Assembly: GCA_030527685.1 (NCBI GenBank)
Contig: JAUNAG010000005.1
Coordinates: 1 to 42,922 of the forward strand
Direction of reading: 5' to 3'
From: Lachnospiraceae bacterium
GTDB lineage: Bacteria > Bacillota > Clostridia > Lachnospirales > Lachnospiraceae
DNA: 42,922 nucleotides
Both the position numbers and the translations under genes were made by a program. Under the pieces are notes generated by a model, which was not told the origin of the DNA, ran no database searches, and saw only the letters and a list, made by a program, of their open reading frames with translations. Position 1 is the first letter of the stretch, and every line of letters starts with the position of its first letter. Positions 1-7,656 of this stretch are shown here, piece after piece.

Positions 1-171
1 CAGGAGAGCACGAAGACCTGGGAGAAGCTGGGAGGTAAATTCCAGGAGAGCACGAAGACCTGGGAGAAACTTGGAAATAAAATCCAGGAAAACATAAAAA
101 CTTCGGGAAAAAAGACAGAACGTACAGAGCAGTCCGGTAAGGGAGAAGGCGAGGAAGCAGAGGATGCGTGA
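1..171 (+). CDS. C-terminal part of a repeat-containing protein (partial)
   Basis: Frame 1 is open from the window edge to TGA at 169-171 (56 codons seen). The first 28 residues are two near-identical 14-residue units starting QESTKTWEKLG, and a third, degenerate unit starts QENIKTSGKK. The DNA repeat period is 42 bases (1-42 and 43-84). The tail is acidic and lysine-rich. The units look amphipathic and helical, with a regular Trp. I cannot assign a family from this fragment. The last codons overlap the start of the next gene by 8 bases, so the two are probably translationally coupled. Being open and in phase with a good overlap supports a real gene end. Confidence 0.6.
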   Translation, partial: QESTKTWEKLGGKFQESTKTWEKLGNKIQENIKTSGKKTERTEQSGKGEGEEAEDA

Positions 172-400
172 GAAAAAGGATTATATGGTTCTGGCATTTC
201 ATACCACGACAGAAGCAATGGCCTTTGAGAAACAGGCAGGTATATCCGGTATTCCGGGACGTCTGATTCCGCTTCCGAGGGAAATCAGCGCAGGCTGCGG
301 ACTGGCCTGGAGAATCCCGGCCGGGGAATATGAAGAGGCAGAGAAACAGATTCAGATACTTGACGTGAAATTTCAAAGCATCACAGCCTGCAGGCTGTGA
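164..400 (+). CDS. DUF3343 family protein (putative Se/S carrier-like)
   Basis: A 78-residue protein matching the DUF3343 pattern: an N-terminal FHTTTEAMAFEK stretch, the PGRLIPLPREIS block, and a single conserved Cys45 in AGCGLAWR. Family members are small and annotated as putative Se/S carrier-like proteins, but the role is not firmly established. ATG at 164 overlaps the upstream gene, has AGGAAG ahead of it, and gives the usual family N-terminus. ATG at 185 is an alternative. The stop codon at 398-400 lies inside the right half of a terminator hairpin, so the end of the gene and the terminator share sequence. Confidence 0.8.
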   Translation: MREKKDYMVLAFHTTTEAMAFEKQAGISGIPGRLIPLPREISAGCGLAWRIPAGEYEEAEKQIQILDVKFQSITACRL

Positions 401-412
401 TGCTTTTCTTTT
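375..412 (+). terminator. Intrinsic terminator after the DUF3343 gene
   Basis: A perfect 16-base inverted repeat (375-390 against 391-406) is followed by TCTTTT. It includes the DUF3343 stop codon. In the other direction it may also stop murG transcripts. Confidence 0.8.
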
Positions 413-423
413 GAGGTATGATC

Positions 424-450
424 AGGCATCCGGAAAAGGATGCCTTTATC
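424..450. terminator. Second hairpin between convergent genes
   Basis: AGGCATCC (424-431) pairs with GGATGCCT (438-445) around a GGAAAA loop. It lies directly after the murG stop on the minus strand. Together with the 375-412 hairpin it probably ends transcription from both sides. The uridine tract is poor in the murG direction. Confidence 0.5.
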
Positions 451-1518
451 TTACTTTGTGCAGTTTTCGATCAGTCCTGCGATGATGCCGATTGCATCGG
501 TTCCGGTGCTTTCTTCCATTGCTCTGACATAGGTCTGTCTGTTTTCATAGAGGCGGTCAACTGCCTCGATCAGAGCCGGAGCTGTGACGGTCTCTTCCTC
601 CATGACAACAGAGAAGCCCTGTTTTTCAAAGGAGTGAGCATTCAGAATCTGGTCACCGCGGCTTGCCTTTGCGGAAAGCGGAATCAGGAGATTCGGCTTC
701 TTGAGAGCAAGCAGCTCGCAGATGGCATTGGCGCCGGCACGGGAGATGGCAAGATCAGCCAGTGCGAACAGATCCGGGAGCTCTTCCTTGATGTATTCGT
801 ACTGAATGTAGCCTGCGGTTCCGTCAAGGCTGTCGTCCTTCTTGCCCTTGCCGCACAGGTGGATGATTTCATACTTTTTCAGCAGCTCCGGAAGGGCGGA
901 GCGGACAGCTGCATTGACAGCTGCTGCACCGAGAGAACCGCCGATGACAAGGATGACCGGCTTTGTTCCGCTTAAGCCTGTGAAGGAAAGAGCCTTCTGG
1001 CGGTTTCCTTCAAGCAGCTCTGCACGGATCGGTGTTCCGGTGAGAACTGCCTTGTCTGCCGGAAGTTCTTTGACTGTCTCGGGGAAGTTGCAGCAGACCT
1101 TTGTGGCCATCGGAATGCAGAGTTTGTTGGCAAGACCCGGTGTCATATCGGATTCGTGGCAGATGACCGGAATCTTCAGAGCTTTTGCAGCTGCGACAAC
1201 CGGAACGGAGACGAAGCCGCCCTTGGAGAAGACGACATCCGGACGAAGCTTCTTTAAAGCCACGCGTGCCTCATGCATACCTTTAATGACACGGAAGGGA
1301 TCAGAGAAGTTTTTCAGATCGAAGTAGCGGCGGAACTTTCCGGTTGAGATACCCGTATACGGGAGATCATAGTCGGCAACCAGCTTTTTTTCGATTCCGT
1401 CATAGGAACCGATATAGCAGATCTCGTAGCCCATCTCACGAAGCTTCGGAAGAAGAGCAATGTTCGGTGTGACATGGCCGGCAGTACCACCTCCGGTCAG
1501 AACAATTCTTTTTTTCAT
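451..1518 (-). CDS. murG: MurG, lipid II synthesis GlcNAc transferase
   Basis: MurG adds GlcNAc from UDP-GlcNAc to lipid I on the inner membrane face, making lipid II for peptidoglycan. The 355-residue length fits the family. It has the N-terminal glycine-rich GGGTAGH loop (residues 9-15), which contacts the lipid diphosphate. A second GGSLGAAAVN loop (about 192-201) and the ISRAGANAICELLAL donor-site segment (about 258-272) are also present. The start ATG has GGAGG six bases upstream on the minus strand. It stands alone here, convergent with the DUF3343 gene and outside any visible mur/fts cluster. A small hairpin (1532-1544) lies in its leader. Confidence 0.95.
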   Translation of the reverse strand: MKKRIVLTGGGTAGHVTPNIALLPKLREMGYEICYIGSYDGIEKKLVADYDLPYTGISTGKFRRYFDLKNFSDPFRVIKGMHEARVALKKLRPDVVFSKGGFVSVPVVAAAKALKIPVICHESDMTPGLANKLCIPMATKVCCNFPETVKELPADKAVLTGTPIRAELLEGNRQKALSFTGLSGTKPVILVIGGSLGAAAVNAAVRSALPELLKKYEIIHLCGKGKKDDSLDGTAGYIQYEYIKEELPDLFALADLAISRAGANAICELLALKKPNLLIPLSAKASRGDQILNAHSFEKQGFSVVMEEETVTAPALIEAVDRLYENRQTYVRAMEESTGTDAIGIIAGLIENCTK

Positions 1519-1776
1519 TTAAACCTCCATTCCCGCTTTGCGGGCACCATCAGTCGTAAAAGTCCTGCTTTTTATGCGCGGTGGCTCGCGCCTTTTGTCA
1601 GAACATATGATATAATATGAATAAGTAATTCAAAAACGTGCAACAGTTATAAAGAATAGTTACTCCAATATATACACAAAACAGATGCGAATTGTATCTG
1701 CTGTGCAGTTTCGGATGACAGCGGTTCAAAAACCGCCGGACATTCAAACCACAGTATAGCATAAGGAGGACAAGGG
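1519..1776. other. Divergent intergenic region between murG and the beta-CASP gene
   Basis: The 258 bases hold the promoters of two divergent genes. TATAAT lies at 1611-1616 and its minus-strand counterpart TATCAT at 1607-1612, but neither has a clear -35 box, so I do not assign a promoter. Two small hairpins precede the beta-CASP gene: CAGAT/ATCTG (1682-1700) and GCGGTT/AACCGC (1721-1736). Confidence 0.4.
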
Positions 1777-3411
1777 ATGAAGCTTACATTTATCGGAGCT
1801 GACCACGAGGTAACCGGAAGCTGCCACTATCTGCAGGCCGCCGGAAAGAATATCCTTGTTGACTATGGAATGGAGCAGGGCAGAAATACCTTTGAGAATG
1901 CGCCCCTTCCTCTGAGTGCGGGAGATATCGATTATGTGTTCGTGACGCATGCGCATATCGATCACACAGGGCTGCTGCCGCAGCTTTCCGCGCAGGGCTT
2001 CCACGGAAAGATCTTTGCAACCTATGCAACCTGCGATCTCTGCCAGATTATGCTTCTGGATTCTGCACACATTCAGGAATTTGAAGCCGAGTGGCGCAAC
2101 CGCAAGGGCATGAGAAAAGGTCTGCCTGCCTATGTGCCGCTTTATACGACAGAGGATGCGGAGAAGGTCTGCCAGCGGTTTATTCGCTGCCCGTATGATC
2201 AGGAAATCGATGTCTGTGAAAATATCAGAATCCGTTTCAATGATGTCGGCCATCTTCTCGGTTCTGCCGCTATTGAAGTATGGGTAAAGGAAGACGGCGA
2301 GGAGACAAAGATTGTCTTCTCCGGTGACGTGGGCAATACAGATCAGCCGCTCTTAAAGGAGCCGAAGAAGATCAGCGAGGCGGATTATCTTCTGATTGAA
2401 TCGACCTACGGTGACCGCAGCCACGGCGAAAAGCCGGACTACAGAACAGCCCTTGCCGAGATTCTGCAGAGAACCTTTGACCGTGGAGGAAATGTGGTCA
2501 TCCCATCCTTCGCAGTAGGCAGAACACAGGAGATGCTCTACATCATCCGTGAGATCAAGGAACAGAATCTGGTGAAGGGACATGAAGACTTCCCGGTTTA
2601 TGTGGACAGTCCGCTGGCTGTCCGGGCAACCGGTATCTTCAACAGACATAATCAGGACTGCTTCGACGGCGAGGCACAGCAGATGATTGCCGACGGCATC
2701 AATCCGATTGATTTTCCGGGACTGGAGCTGGCGACAACGTCGGATGAATCGAGAGCAATCAACCTTCTTGATACGCCGAAGGTCATCCTTTCGGCAAGCG
2801 GCATGTGCGATGCAGGCCGCATCAAGCATCATCTGAAACATAACTTATGGAGAAGAGATTCCACGATCCTCTTTGTCGGCTATCAGGCAGAGGGATCACT
2901 CGGACGTGAACTCATTGAGGGCGAGAAGGAAGTCACTCTTTTCGGTGAGACAATCAAGGTTCAGGCGGAGATCAAGAGCCTGAAGGGTATCTCCGGACAT
3001 GCGGACAGAGAAGGCCTGCTTGACTGGGCATCGGGCTTTACAGAAAAGCCGAAGAAGGTCTTTGTCGTGCACGGTGATGATACTGTGGTACAGCCGTTTG
3101 CGGACCTGCTGCAGGAGAAGCTGGGCTTTGATACTTTCGCACCGTATTCGGGAACGGTGTGGGATCTGACGAATAATGTCTGTGAGAAGATGACCGAAGG
3201 CATCCCGTTCGTGAAGAGAGATGAGAACGGCGTTCCGATTACAGAGGAAGAGCATAAGGCTGCGAAGAAGGATGCTCCGTTTATTCGTCTTGAAAATGCT
3301 CTGAAGAGACTGGCAGCAGTGGTACATTCCTGCCGAGGTCTTCCGAACAAGGATCTCGCGCGATTTGCGGAACAGATTCAGTCTCTGTGTGATAAGTGGA
3401 AGCAGGAATGA
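1777..3411 (+). CDS. Beta-CASP metallo-beta-lactamase family hydrolase (probable RNA-processing nuclease)
   Basis: A 544-residue protein of the metallo-beta-lactamase/beta-CASP superfamily, related to bacterial and archaeal CPSF73-like RNases. The zinc ligands are visible: THAHIDH at 57-63, His159 in DVGHLLGSA, Asp184 in SGDVG and His408 in SGHAD. The beta-CASP motifs follow: ESTYGDR (208-214), IPSFAVGRTQE (242-252), and SASGMCDAGRIKHHL (339-353) with its histidine pair. A C-terminal helical extension of about 80 residues follows the catalytic core. GGAGG lies seven bases before the ATG. It appears monocistronic. The RNA substrate cannot be read from sequence. Confidence 0.9.
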   Translation: MKLTFIGADHEVTGSCHYLQAAGKNILVDYGMEQGRNTFENAPLPLSAGDIDYVFVTHAHIDHTGLLPQLSAQGFHGKIFATYATCDLCQIMLLDSAHIQEFEAEWRNRKGMRKGLPAYVPLYTTEDAEKVCQRFIRCPYDQEIDVCENIRIRFNDVGHLLGSAAIEVWVKEDGEETKIVFSGDVGNTDQPLLKEPKKISEADYLLIESTYGDRSHGEKPDYRTALAEILQRTFDRGGNVVIPSFAVGRTQEMLYIIREIKEQNLVKGHEDFPVYVDSPLAVRATGIFNRHNQDCFDGEAQQMIADGINPIDFPGLELATTSDESRAINLLDTPKVILSASGMCDAGRIKHHLKHNLWRRDSTILFVGYQAEGSLGRELIEGEKEVTLFGETIKVQAEIKSLKGISGHADREGLLDWASGFTEKPKKVFVVHGDDTVVQPFADLLQEKLGFDTFAPYSGTVWDLTNNVCEKMTEGIPFVKRDENGVPITEEEHKAAKKDAPFIRLENALKRLAAVVHSCRGLPNKDLARFAEQIQSLCDKWKQE

Positions 3412-3481
3412 AAAAATTGCGAACTGCCGGAAAGGCGGCGACGGAGCACTGAGAATGTGAACAGAGATGTATAAAACAAAA

Positions 3482-3526
3482 CCAGGGCCATGAACCGGCA
3501 CGGGAGTGTCAGATTCATGACCCTGG
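3482..3526 (-). terminator. Terminator between convergent genes
   Basis: CCAGGGCCATGAA (3482-3494) pairs with TTCATGACCCTGG (3514-3526) with one mismatch. On the minus strand the hairpin is followed by TTTTGTTTT, so it ends the TSCPD gene. It may also stop the beta-CASP transcript. Confidence 0.75.
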
Positions 3527-3550
3527 ATGTTTATATGCTTTTCCTCAGCT

Positions 3551-3793
3551 TTATTCGTGAATGGCAGTCTTCAGAGCCTGTGCCAGCTGATCCGGACATG
3601 AGGTTTTCTTCATGCCGCAGATGGTGCCCTCAAGCTTTTCGATGCATTCGTGAACATCCATGCCTTCTACAAGGCGGGAGATTCCCTTTAAGTTGCCGTC
3701 GCATCCGCCGGAGAACTTTACATTTCTTACTTTGTCATCTACAATGTCAAACTGAATCATCTGAGAGCAGGTGCCCTTAGTTTTAAATAACAT
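3551..3793 (-). CDS. TSCPD-domain / 4-Cys small protein (TIGR03905-like)
   Basis: An 80-residue protein with a Cys-rich TSCPD layout: Cys9, Cys31 in SGGCDGN, Cys50, Cys59, and the family signature TSCPDQLA near Cys66. The family name comes from this motif. Related TSCPD domains occur in vitamin B12-dependent ribonucleotide reductases and may bind metal, but the stand-alone protein has no established function. The start at 3793 has AGGAGG nine bases upstream. The open frame extends further upstream, but that stretch has no family character. Its promoter is at 3878-3906 and its terminator at 3482-3526, so it is monocistronic. Confidence 0.85.
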   Translation of the reverse strand: MLFKTKGTCSQMIQFDIVDDKVRNVKFSGGCDGNLKGISRLVEGMDVHECIEKLEGTICGMKKTSCPDQLAQALKTAIHE

Positions 3794-3861
3794 GATACGG
3801 TTACCTCCTGAAAAAGAATACTTGATACAAATGTCAGAAGTCATACTTTTGACGACTGAAT

Positions 3862-3883
3862 CATATTCGATGATCGAATTATG
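3862..3883. promoter_or_regulatory. Palindromic operator candidate over the -10 box
   Basis: CATATTCGAT (3862-3871) and ATCGAATTATG (3873-3883) are inverted copies except for one extra base. The palindrome covers the -10 box of the TSCPD promoter, a position suited to a repressor. I do not recognise the regulator. Confidence 0.35.
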
Positions 3884-3906
3884 GCACATCTGAAGCAGAG
3901 TGTCAA
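3878..3906 (-). promoter_or_regulatory. Promoter of the TSCPD gene
   Basis: On the minus strand, TTGACA (3901-3906), a 17-base spacer and CATAAT (3878-3883). This predicts a leader of about 78 bases before the ATG. Confidence 0.75.
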
Positions 3907-3920
3907 AGCAGATTGAACTG

Positions 3921-3973
3921 CCGCGCCGTCCGGCTGCAAAGACGGCAATGCGGATGACAGGTACAGTCATCCG
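3921..3973 (+). promoter_or_regulatory. Structured leader before the SAH/MTA deaminase gene
   Basis: CCGC (3921-3924) and GCCGTC (3925-3930) can pair with GCGG (3950-3953) and GACGGC (3941-3946). CGGATGAC (3951-3958) can instead pair over eight bases with GTCATCCG (3966-3973). CGG at 3951-3953 is shared, so the two folds exclude each other in part. It does not match a riboswitch class that I recognise. Confidence 0.35.
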
Positions 3974-4012
3974 AACCCGGGCAATATTAAAAATAGAAGA
4001 AGGAGCACGAAG

Positions 4013-5287
4013 ATGGGGATTCTGATTAAAAATGCACATATTCTCGGAACGCCGGAGAATGAAAGAGCCGATGTCTACATTACGGAAAACAGAATCACAG
4101 GCATCAACAAGGAGCCGAGAAGCTTTCTGGCAGATGAGGTGATCGATGCATCACACAAGACGCTGATGCCCGGTCTGGTGAACTGCCATACACATGCCTA
4201 TATGTCACTGATGCGCAATTACGCAGATGACGTTCCGTTTGCAGAATGGCTGTTCGACAAAATTGTTCCGGTTGAGGATTCCCTCAGCTCAGAGGACGGC
4301 TACTGGGGCAACATGCTCTCGATCATCGAGATGATCCGTACAGGTACAACAACCTTTATGGATATGCAGATGTTCCCGCGCATGGCAGTCAAGGCCTGCG
4401 CAGACAGCGGCATGCGTGCCGTGATCTCCCGCGGCATTCAGGGCGAAAGCCGTCATGACGAGGGTGCAAAGCGCCGCCTTGCGGAAGCATTTGACGAGAT
4501 GGAATACGGCCGTTCTATCGGAGCACCGTGCACTTTTGCACTCGGCCCGCACGCAATTTATACCTGCGGCGAGGACCTGCTCCGCTATGTGGCAGAACTT
4601 GCAAAGGAAAAGGACATGCTTGTGACCACACATCTGTCCGAGACTCAGAACGAGTTCGATACCTGCCTGAAGGAGCACGGCTGCACTCCGACAGAATATA
4701 TGGAGCAGCTGGGACTGCTTGATACAAAGATTGTATTTGCCCACTGCGTCTATCTCTCCGATCATGATTACGAGCTGCTGGCCCGCCCGAATGTCTATGC
4801 CGCAACCAATCCGGCAAGCAATATGAAGCTGGCAAACGGCTTCGCACCGGTTCCGCGCATGCTGAAGGAAGGCGTCAACGTCTGCCTCGGAACAGACAGC
4901 GCAGCAAGCAATAATGCACTGAATATGTTCGGGGAAATGCATCTGCTGTCGATGGCGCAGAAGGGACAGACGAAGGATGCCCTCGCCGTTACCGCAGAGG
5001 AAACCATCCGGATTGCCACAAAGAACGGTGCAGACGCACTCGGACTGGACCGTCTCGGATCAGTGGAAGTCGGAAAGACAGCCGACCTGATCCTGATTGA
5101 CGAGAACTATCCGAACCTTCGCCCGCTGTACAACAGACAGGCAGCTCTCGTTTACTCCGCAACAGGCAATGAAGTCAGCGATGTCATCATCAACGGCCGT
5201 GTCGTAATGAGAAACAAGAACCTGACAACCATTGATGAGGAAAAGGTCTACTACGAGACTGAAAAGATCGCAGCCCGCTTCAGATAA
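4013..5287 (+). CDS. mtaD: 5-methylthioadenosine / S-adenosylhomocysteine deaminase
   Basis: A 424-residue amidohydrolase-superfamily enzyme expected to deaminate the adenine ring of SAH, MTA or 5'-deoxyadenosine to the inosine form. Metal and catalytic residues are visible: NCHTH with His59 and His61, His180 in LGPHAIY, His207 followed by SETQNEF, His244 in AHCVYLSD, and Asp295 in LGTDSAASNN. AAGGAG lies seven bases upstream of the ATG. The next gene, 134 bases downstream, is an SAH hydrolase homologue, so the two form a SAM by-product recycling pair. Family members vary in substrate, and SAH preference here is an inference from that context. Confidence 0.9.
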   Translation: MGILIKNAHILGTPENERADVYITENRITGINKEPRSFLADEVIDASHKTLMPGLVNCHTHAYMSLMRNYADDVPFAEWLFDKIVPVEDSLSSEDGYWGNMLSIIEMIRTGTTTFMDMQMFPRMAVKACADSGMRAVISRGIQGESRHDEGAKRRLAEAFDEMEYGRSIGAPCTFALGPHAIYTCGEDLLRYVAELAKEKDMLVTTHLSETQNEFDTCLKEHGCTPTEYMEQLGLLDTKIVFAHCVYLSDHDYELLARPNVYAATNPASNMKLANGFAPVPRMLKEGVNVCLGTDSAASNNALNMFGEMHLLSMAQKGQTKDALAVTAEETIRIATKNGADALGLDRLGSVEVGKTADLILIDENYPNLRPLYNRQAALVYSATGNEVSDVIINGRVVMRNKNLTTIDEEKVYYETEKIAARFR

Positions 5288-5421
5288 TCAGACTGCGGAC
5301 GAGCGATTAAAAAAGCAGCCCCTTACATAAAAAAGGTCTGTAAAAGGGCGGCATGAACAGTAAGGTAACAACTGCAGCATCGGCTGCGGATTATGCATAA
5401 CTAAAGAAGAGGAAGACAGAC

Positions 5422-6666
5422 ATGAGTGAAATCAGAAATGCAGCACTTGCAGATTCCGGAAACCGTAAAATTGACTGGGTTGAGTCTCACATGCCGGTGC
5501 TCTCCAGCATCTGCCGTGATTTTGAAAAGACAAAGCCGTTCGAGGGAATGAAAGTCGCTATCTCCGTTCACCTCGAAGCAAAGACTGCTTATCTTGCCTG
5601 CGTATTCAAGGCAGGCGGAGCTGAAGTATATGCAACAGGCAGCAACGTGCTCTCCACACAGGATGATGTCGCAGCTGCTCTTGCATCCCGCGGTATTGAG
5701 GTATTTGCATGGCATGCTGCAACAGCAGAGGAGTATGACCGCCATCTGGCAGCAGTTCTTTCTCCGGGTCCGAACATCATCATTGATGACGGCGGCGATC
5801 TGGTCAACATGATGCACAGCCGTTTCCCGGAACTGATTCCGCAGGTAATCGGCGGATGCGAAGAGACAACAACCGGTATCATCCGTCTTCTGGCAATGGA
5901 TAAGGCGGGCAGCCTGCATTTCCCGATGATGCTTGTCAATGATGCAGAAATGAAGCATCTGTTTGACAACCGTTACGGCACAGGCCAGTCAGTCTGGACC
6001 GCAATCAACAAGACTACCAACCTTGTAACAGCCGGCAAGCAGGTTGTCGTTGCTGGTTACGGCTGGTGCGGCAAGGGTGTTGCTATGCGCGCAAAGGGTC
6101 TCGGCGCACGCGTTATTGTCACAGAAGTGGATCCGATCAAGGCAATTGAGGCTGTCATGGACGGCTTCACTGTTATGCCGATGAAGGATGCCGCACCGCT
6201 CGGTGATATCTTCGTAACCGTAACAGGCTGTGCAGGTGTCATCCGCATGGAGCATATGCTGACCATGAAGGAAGGTGCAATTCTGACAAATGCAGGACAT
6301 TTCAATGTCGAAGTCGACTATGCAGCTCTGGAGGCTGAGGCAGTCAAGAAGGAGCTTCGCCGTGAGAACATTGTCGGCTATACACTTTCCAACGGACGCT
6401 CTGTCAACCTGATCGGTGAAGGCAGACTGGTCAATCTGGCAGCAGGTGACGGCCATCCGGCAGAAATTATGGATATGAGCTTTGCTGTACAGGCACTGGC
6501 TGCACAGTATCTTGCAAAGCATAAGGGCGAGAAGCTTCCGATGATCAACCGCGTTCCGGAAGAAATTGACCGCGAGATCGCTGAGAGAAAGCTTCGCTTC
6601 CTGGGTGTGGATATTGACAGGCTGACAGAGGAACAGGATCGTTACCTGCACAGCTTCAACGTCTGA
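5422..6666 (+). CDS. ahcY: S-adenosylhomocysteine hydrolase family (possible S-inosylhomocysteine hydrolase)
   Basis: A 414-residue NAD-dependent SAH hydrolase homologue of the short archaeal/Thermotoga type. The NAD loop is GYGWCGKG (212-219). Conserved points include His50, Asp123 in DDGGD, Glu148 in EETTTG and His293 in NAGHFNVE. Against the human enzyme, by manual alignment, the adenine-contacting Thr57 and Glu59 become Glu52 and Lys54, and Lys186 and Asp190 become Asn196 and Asn200. The protein ends at YLHSFNV and lacks the C-terminal tail that reaches into the neighbouring subunit. Thermotoga and archaeal relatives share several of these changes. Paired with an SAH deaminase, it may cleave S-inosylhomocysteine to homocysteine and inosine. 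Confidence 0.88.
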   Translation: MSEIRNAALADSGNRKIDWVESHMPVLSSICRDFEKTKPFEGMKVAISVHLEAKTAYLACVFKAGGAEVYATGSNVLSTQDDVAAALASRGIEVFAWHAATAEEYDRHLAAVLSPGPNIIIDDGGDLVNMMHSRFPELIPQVIGGCEETTTGIIRLLAMDKAGSLHFPMMLVNDAEMKHLFDNRYGTGQSVWTAINKTTNLVTAGKQVVVAGYGWCGKGVAMRAKGLGARVIVTEVDPIKAIEAVMDGFTVMPMKDAAPLGDIFVTVTGCAGVIRMEHMLTMKEGAILTNAGHFNVEVDYAALEAEAVKKELRRENIVGYTLSNGRSVNLIGEGRLVNLAAGDGHPAEIMDMSFAVQALAAQYLAKHKGEKLPMINRVPEEIDREIAERKLRFLGVDIDRLTEEQDRYLHSFNV

Positions 6667-6682
6667 TAAAAGAGAGGAAATA

Positions 6683-6946
6683 ATGCGAGTCTGGGGCAGA
6701 ATCTGGGAAAACGGGCATATGCTGCGTGATACAGTCGTTGAAGATTACAGTGAAGATACGCGGACACATAAGGTATTCCGGTGTCTGGAGGCGGTCTGCA
6801 TGGAGTTCGATCTGGAGGTTCCGCAGTGGCTGAATCCGAATATCAGGGAGTTTCAGAATACGTCCAAAACCCGTTTCAGTCAGGACAGCTTTATCGAAGA
6901 GATTGAATTTGATTATCTCGAGATTCAGATTATTGAGGAAGACTGA
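6683..6946 (+). CDS. Small conserved acidic protein of unknown function
   Basis: An 87-residue acidic protein beginning MRVWGRIWENG and ending in a strongly acidic tail (IEEIEFDYLEIQIIEED). I have an impression of similar short proteins in Clostridia but know of no assigned function. It has no Cys pair, membrane segment or signal peptide. A GAGAGGAAA binding site precedes the ATG, and it lies 16 bases after the SAH hydrolase gene, so they are probably co-transcribed. The greA-type gene follows after 54 bases. Codon use matches the neighbours. Confidence 0.75.
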   Translation: MRVWGRIWENGHMLRDTVVEDYSEDTRTHKVFRCLEAVCMEFDLEVPQWLNPNIREFQNTSKTRFSQDSFIEEIEFDYLEIQIIEED

Positions 6947-7000
6947 TCCGCAAAGGATGAATGGTTTCAATCCCGAAAGAAAGAGAGAAACGAAGATAGC

Positions 7001-7504
7001 ATGCATGACAGACTGACACAGGGTGATATTGATAAGATGCAGGAAGAGATCGACGAGCGCCGCCTGAAGCTGCAGCCGGAGCTGATCAAGGCTGTACAGG
7101 AGGCAAGAGCGCAGGGCGATCTTTCCGAGAACTTTGAATATTACGCTGCAAAGAGAGAAAAACGGCAGAATGAAAGCCGGATCCGTTATCTGGAGAATAT
7201 GATCAAGACAGCCATTCTGATCGAGGATCATGCGGCTGCCGACGAAGTCTCGATGAATAAAAGCATCGAGGTATATTTTCCGGAGGATGATGAGACGGAA
7301 GTTTTCCGTATCGTCACCACGATTCGCGGAAATTCGCTGAAGAATCTGATCTCGATTGAATCCCCGCTTGGAAGAGCACTGCTGCATCACCATGTCGGTG
7401 ACACGGTGCATGTAAAGGTGGATGACCGCAGCGGCTATGATGTCGTGATTAAGGGAATCGGCGTGGACGAAGGCGAGGATGCGGATACCATTCGGAGCTT
7501 TTGA
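7001..7504 (+). CDS. greA: GreA/GreB family transcript cleavage factor
   Basis: A 167-residue Gre factor, which enters the RNA polymerase secondary channel and rescues backtracked complexes by stimulating transcript cleavage. The N-terminal coiled coil carries the tip motif GDLSENFEYYAAK (39-51), with the acidic residues Asp40 and Glu43 that hold the second catalytic metal. The C-terminal FKBP-like domain includes SIESPLGRALLHHHVGD. Its length is close to typical GreA (about 158). The small gene upstream and this one are probably in the ahcY operon. A strong terminator follows. Confidence 0.92.
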   Translation: MHDRLTQGDIDKMQEEIDERRLKLQPELIKAVQEARAQGDLSENFEYYAAKREKRQNESRIRYLENMIKTAILIEDHAAADEVSMNKSIEVYFPEDDETEVFRIVTTIRGNSLKNLISIESPLGRALLHHHVGDTVHVKVDDRSGYDVVIKGIGVDEGEDADTIRSF

Positions 7505-7513
7505 CAAAATGAC

Positions 7514-7555
7514 TGCAGAGGTTCGTCAATCTGGCGAGCTTCTGCATTTTTTTTT
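7514..7555 (+). terminator. Terminator after greA
   Basis: TGCAGA (7514-7519) pairs with TCTGCA (7541-7546), extended inward by further pairs, and is followed by nine T residues. Confidence 0.9.
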
Positions 7556-7656
7556 GTCTAAACCGTCATGGTGCTGAAGAGAGCTATCAGGTACTATAGA
7601 GTCATAGAAAAAAACAGCCGCAAAGACCGGCGCATCTATTCAGGAGGAATGAAAAA

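Noticed and set aside
1-84. Direct repeats at the left edge as a possible CRISPR array
   Set aside because: The repeats are contiguous with no spacers, have a period of 42 (a multiple of three), and lie in an open frame, so they are coding repeats.
1600-1625. TATAAT at 1611 as promoter of the beta-CASP gene
   Set aside because: No -35 box at a usual distance on either strand, so it was left as unassigned AT-rich DNA.
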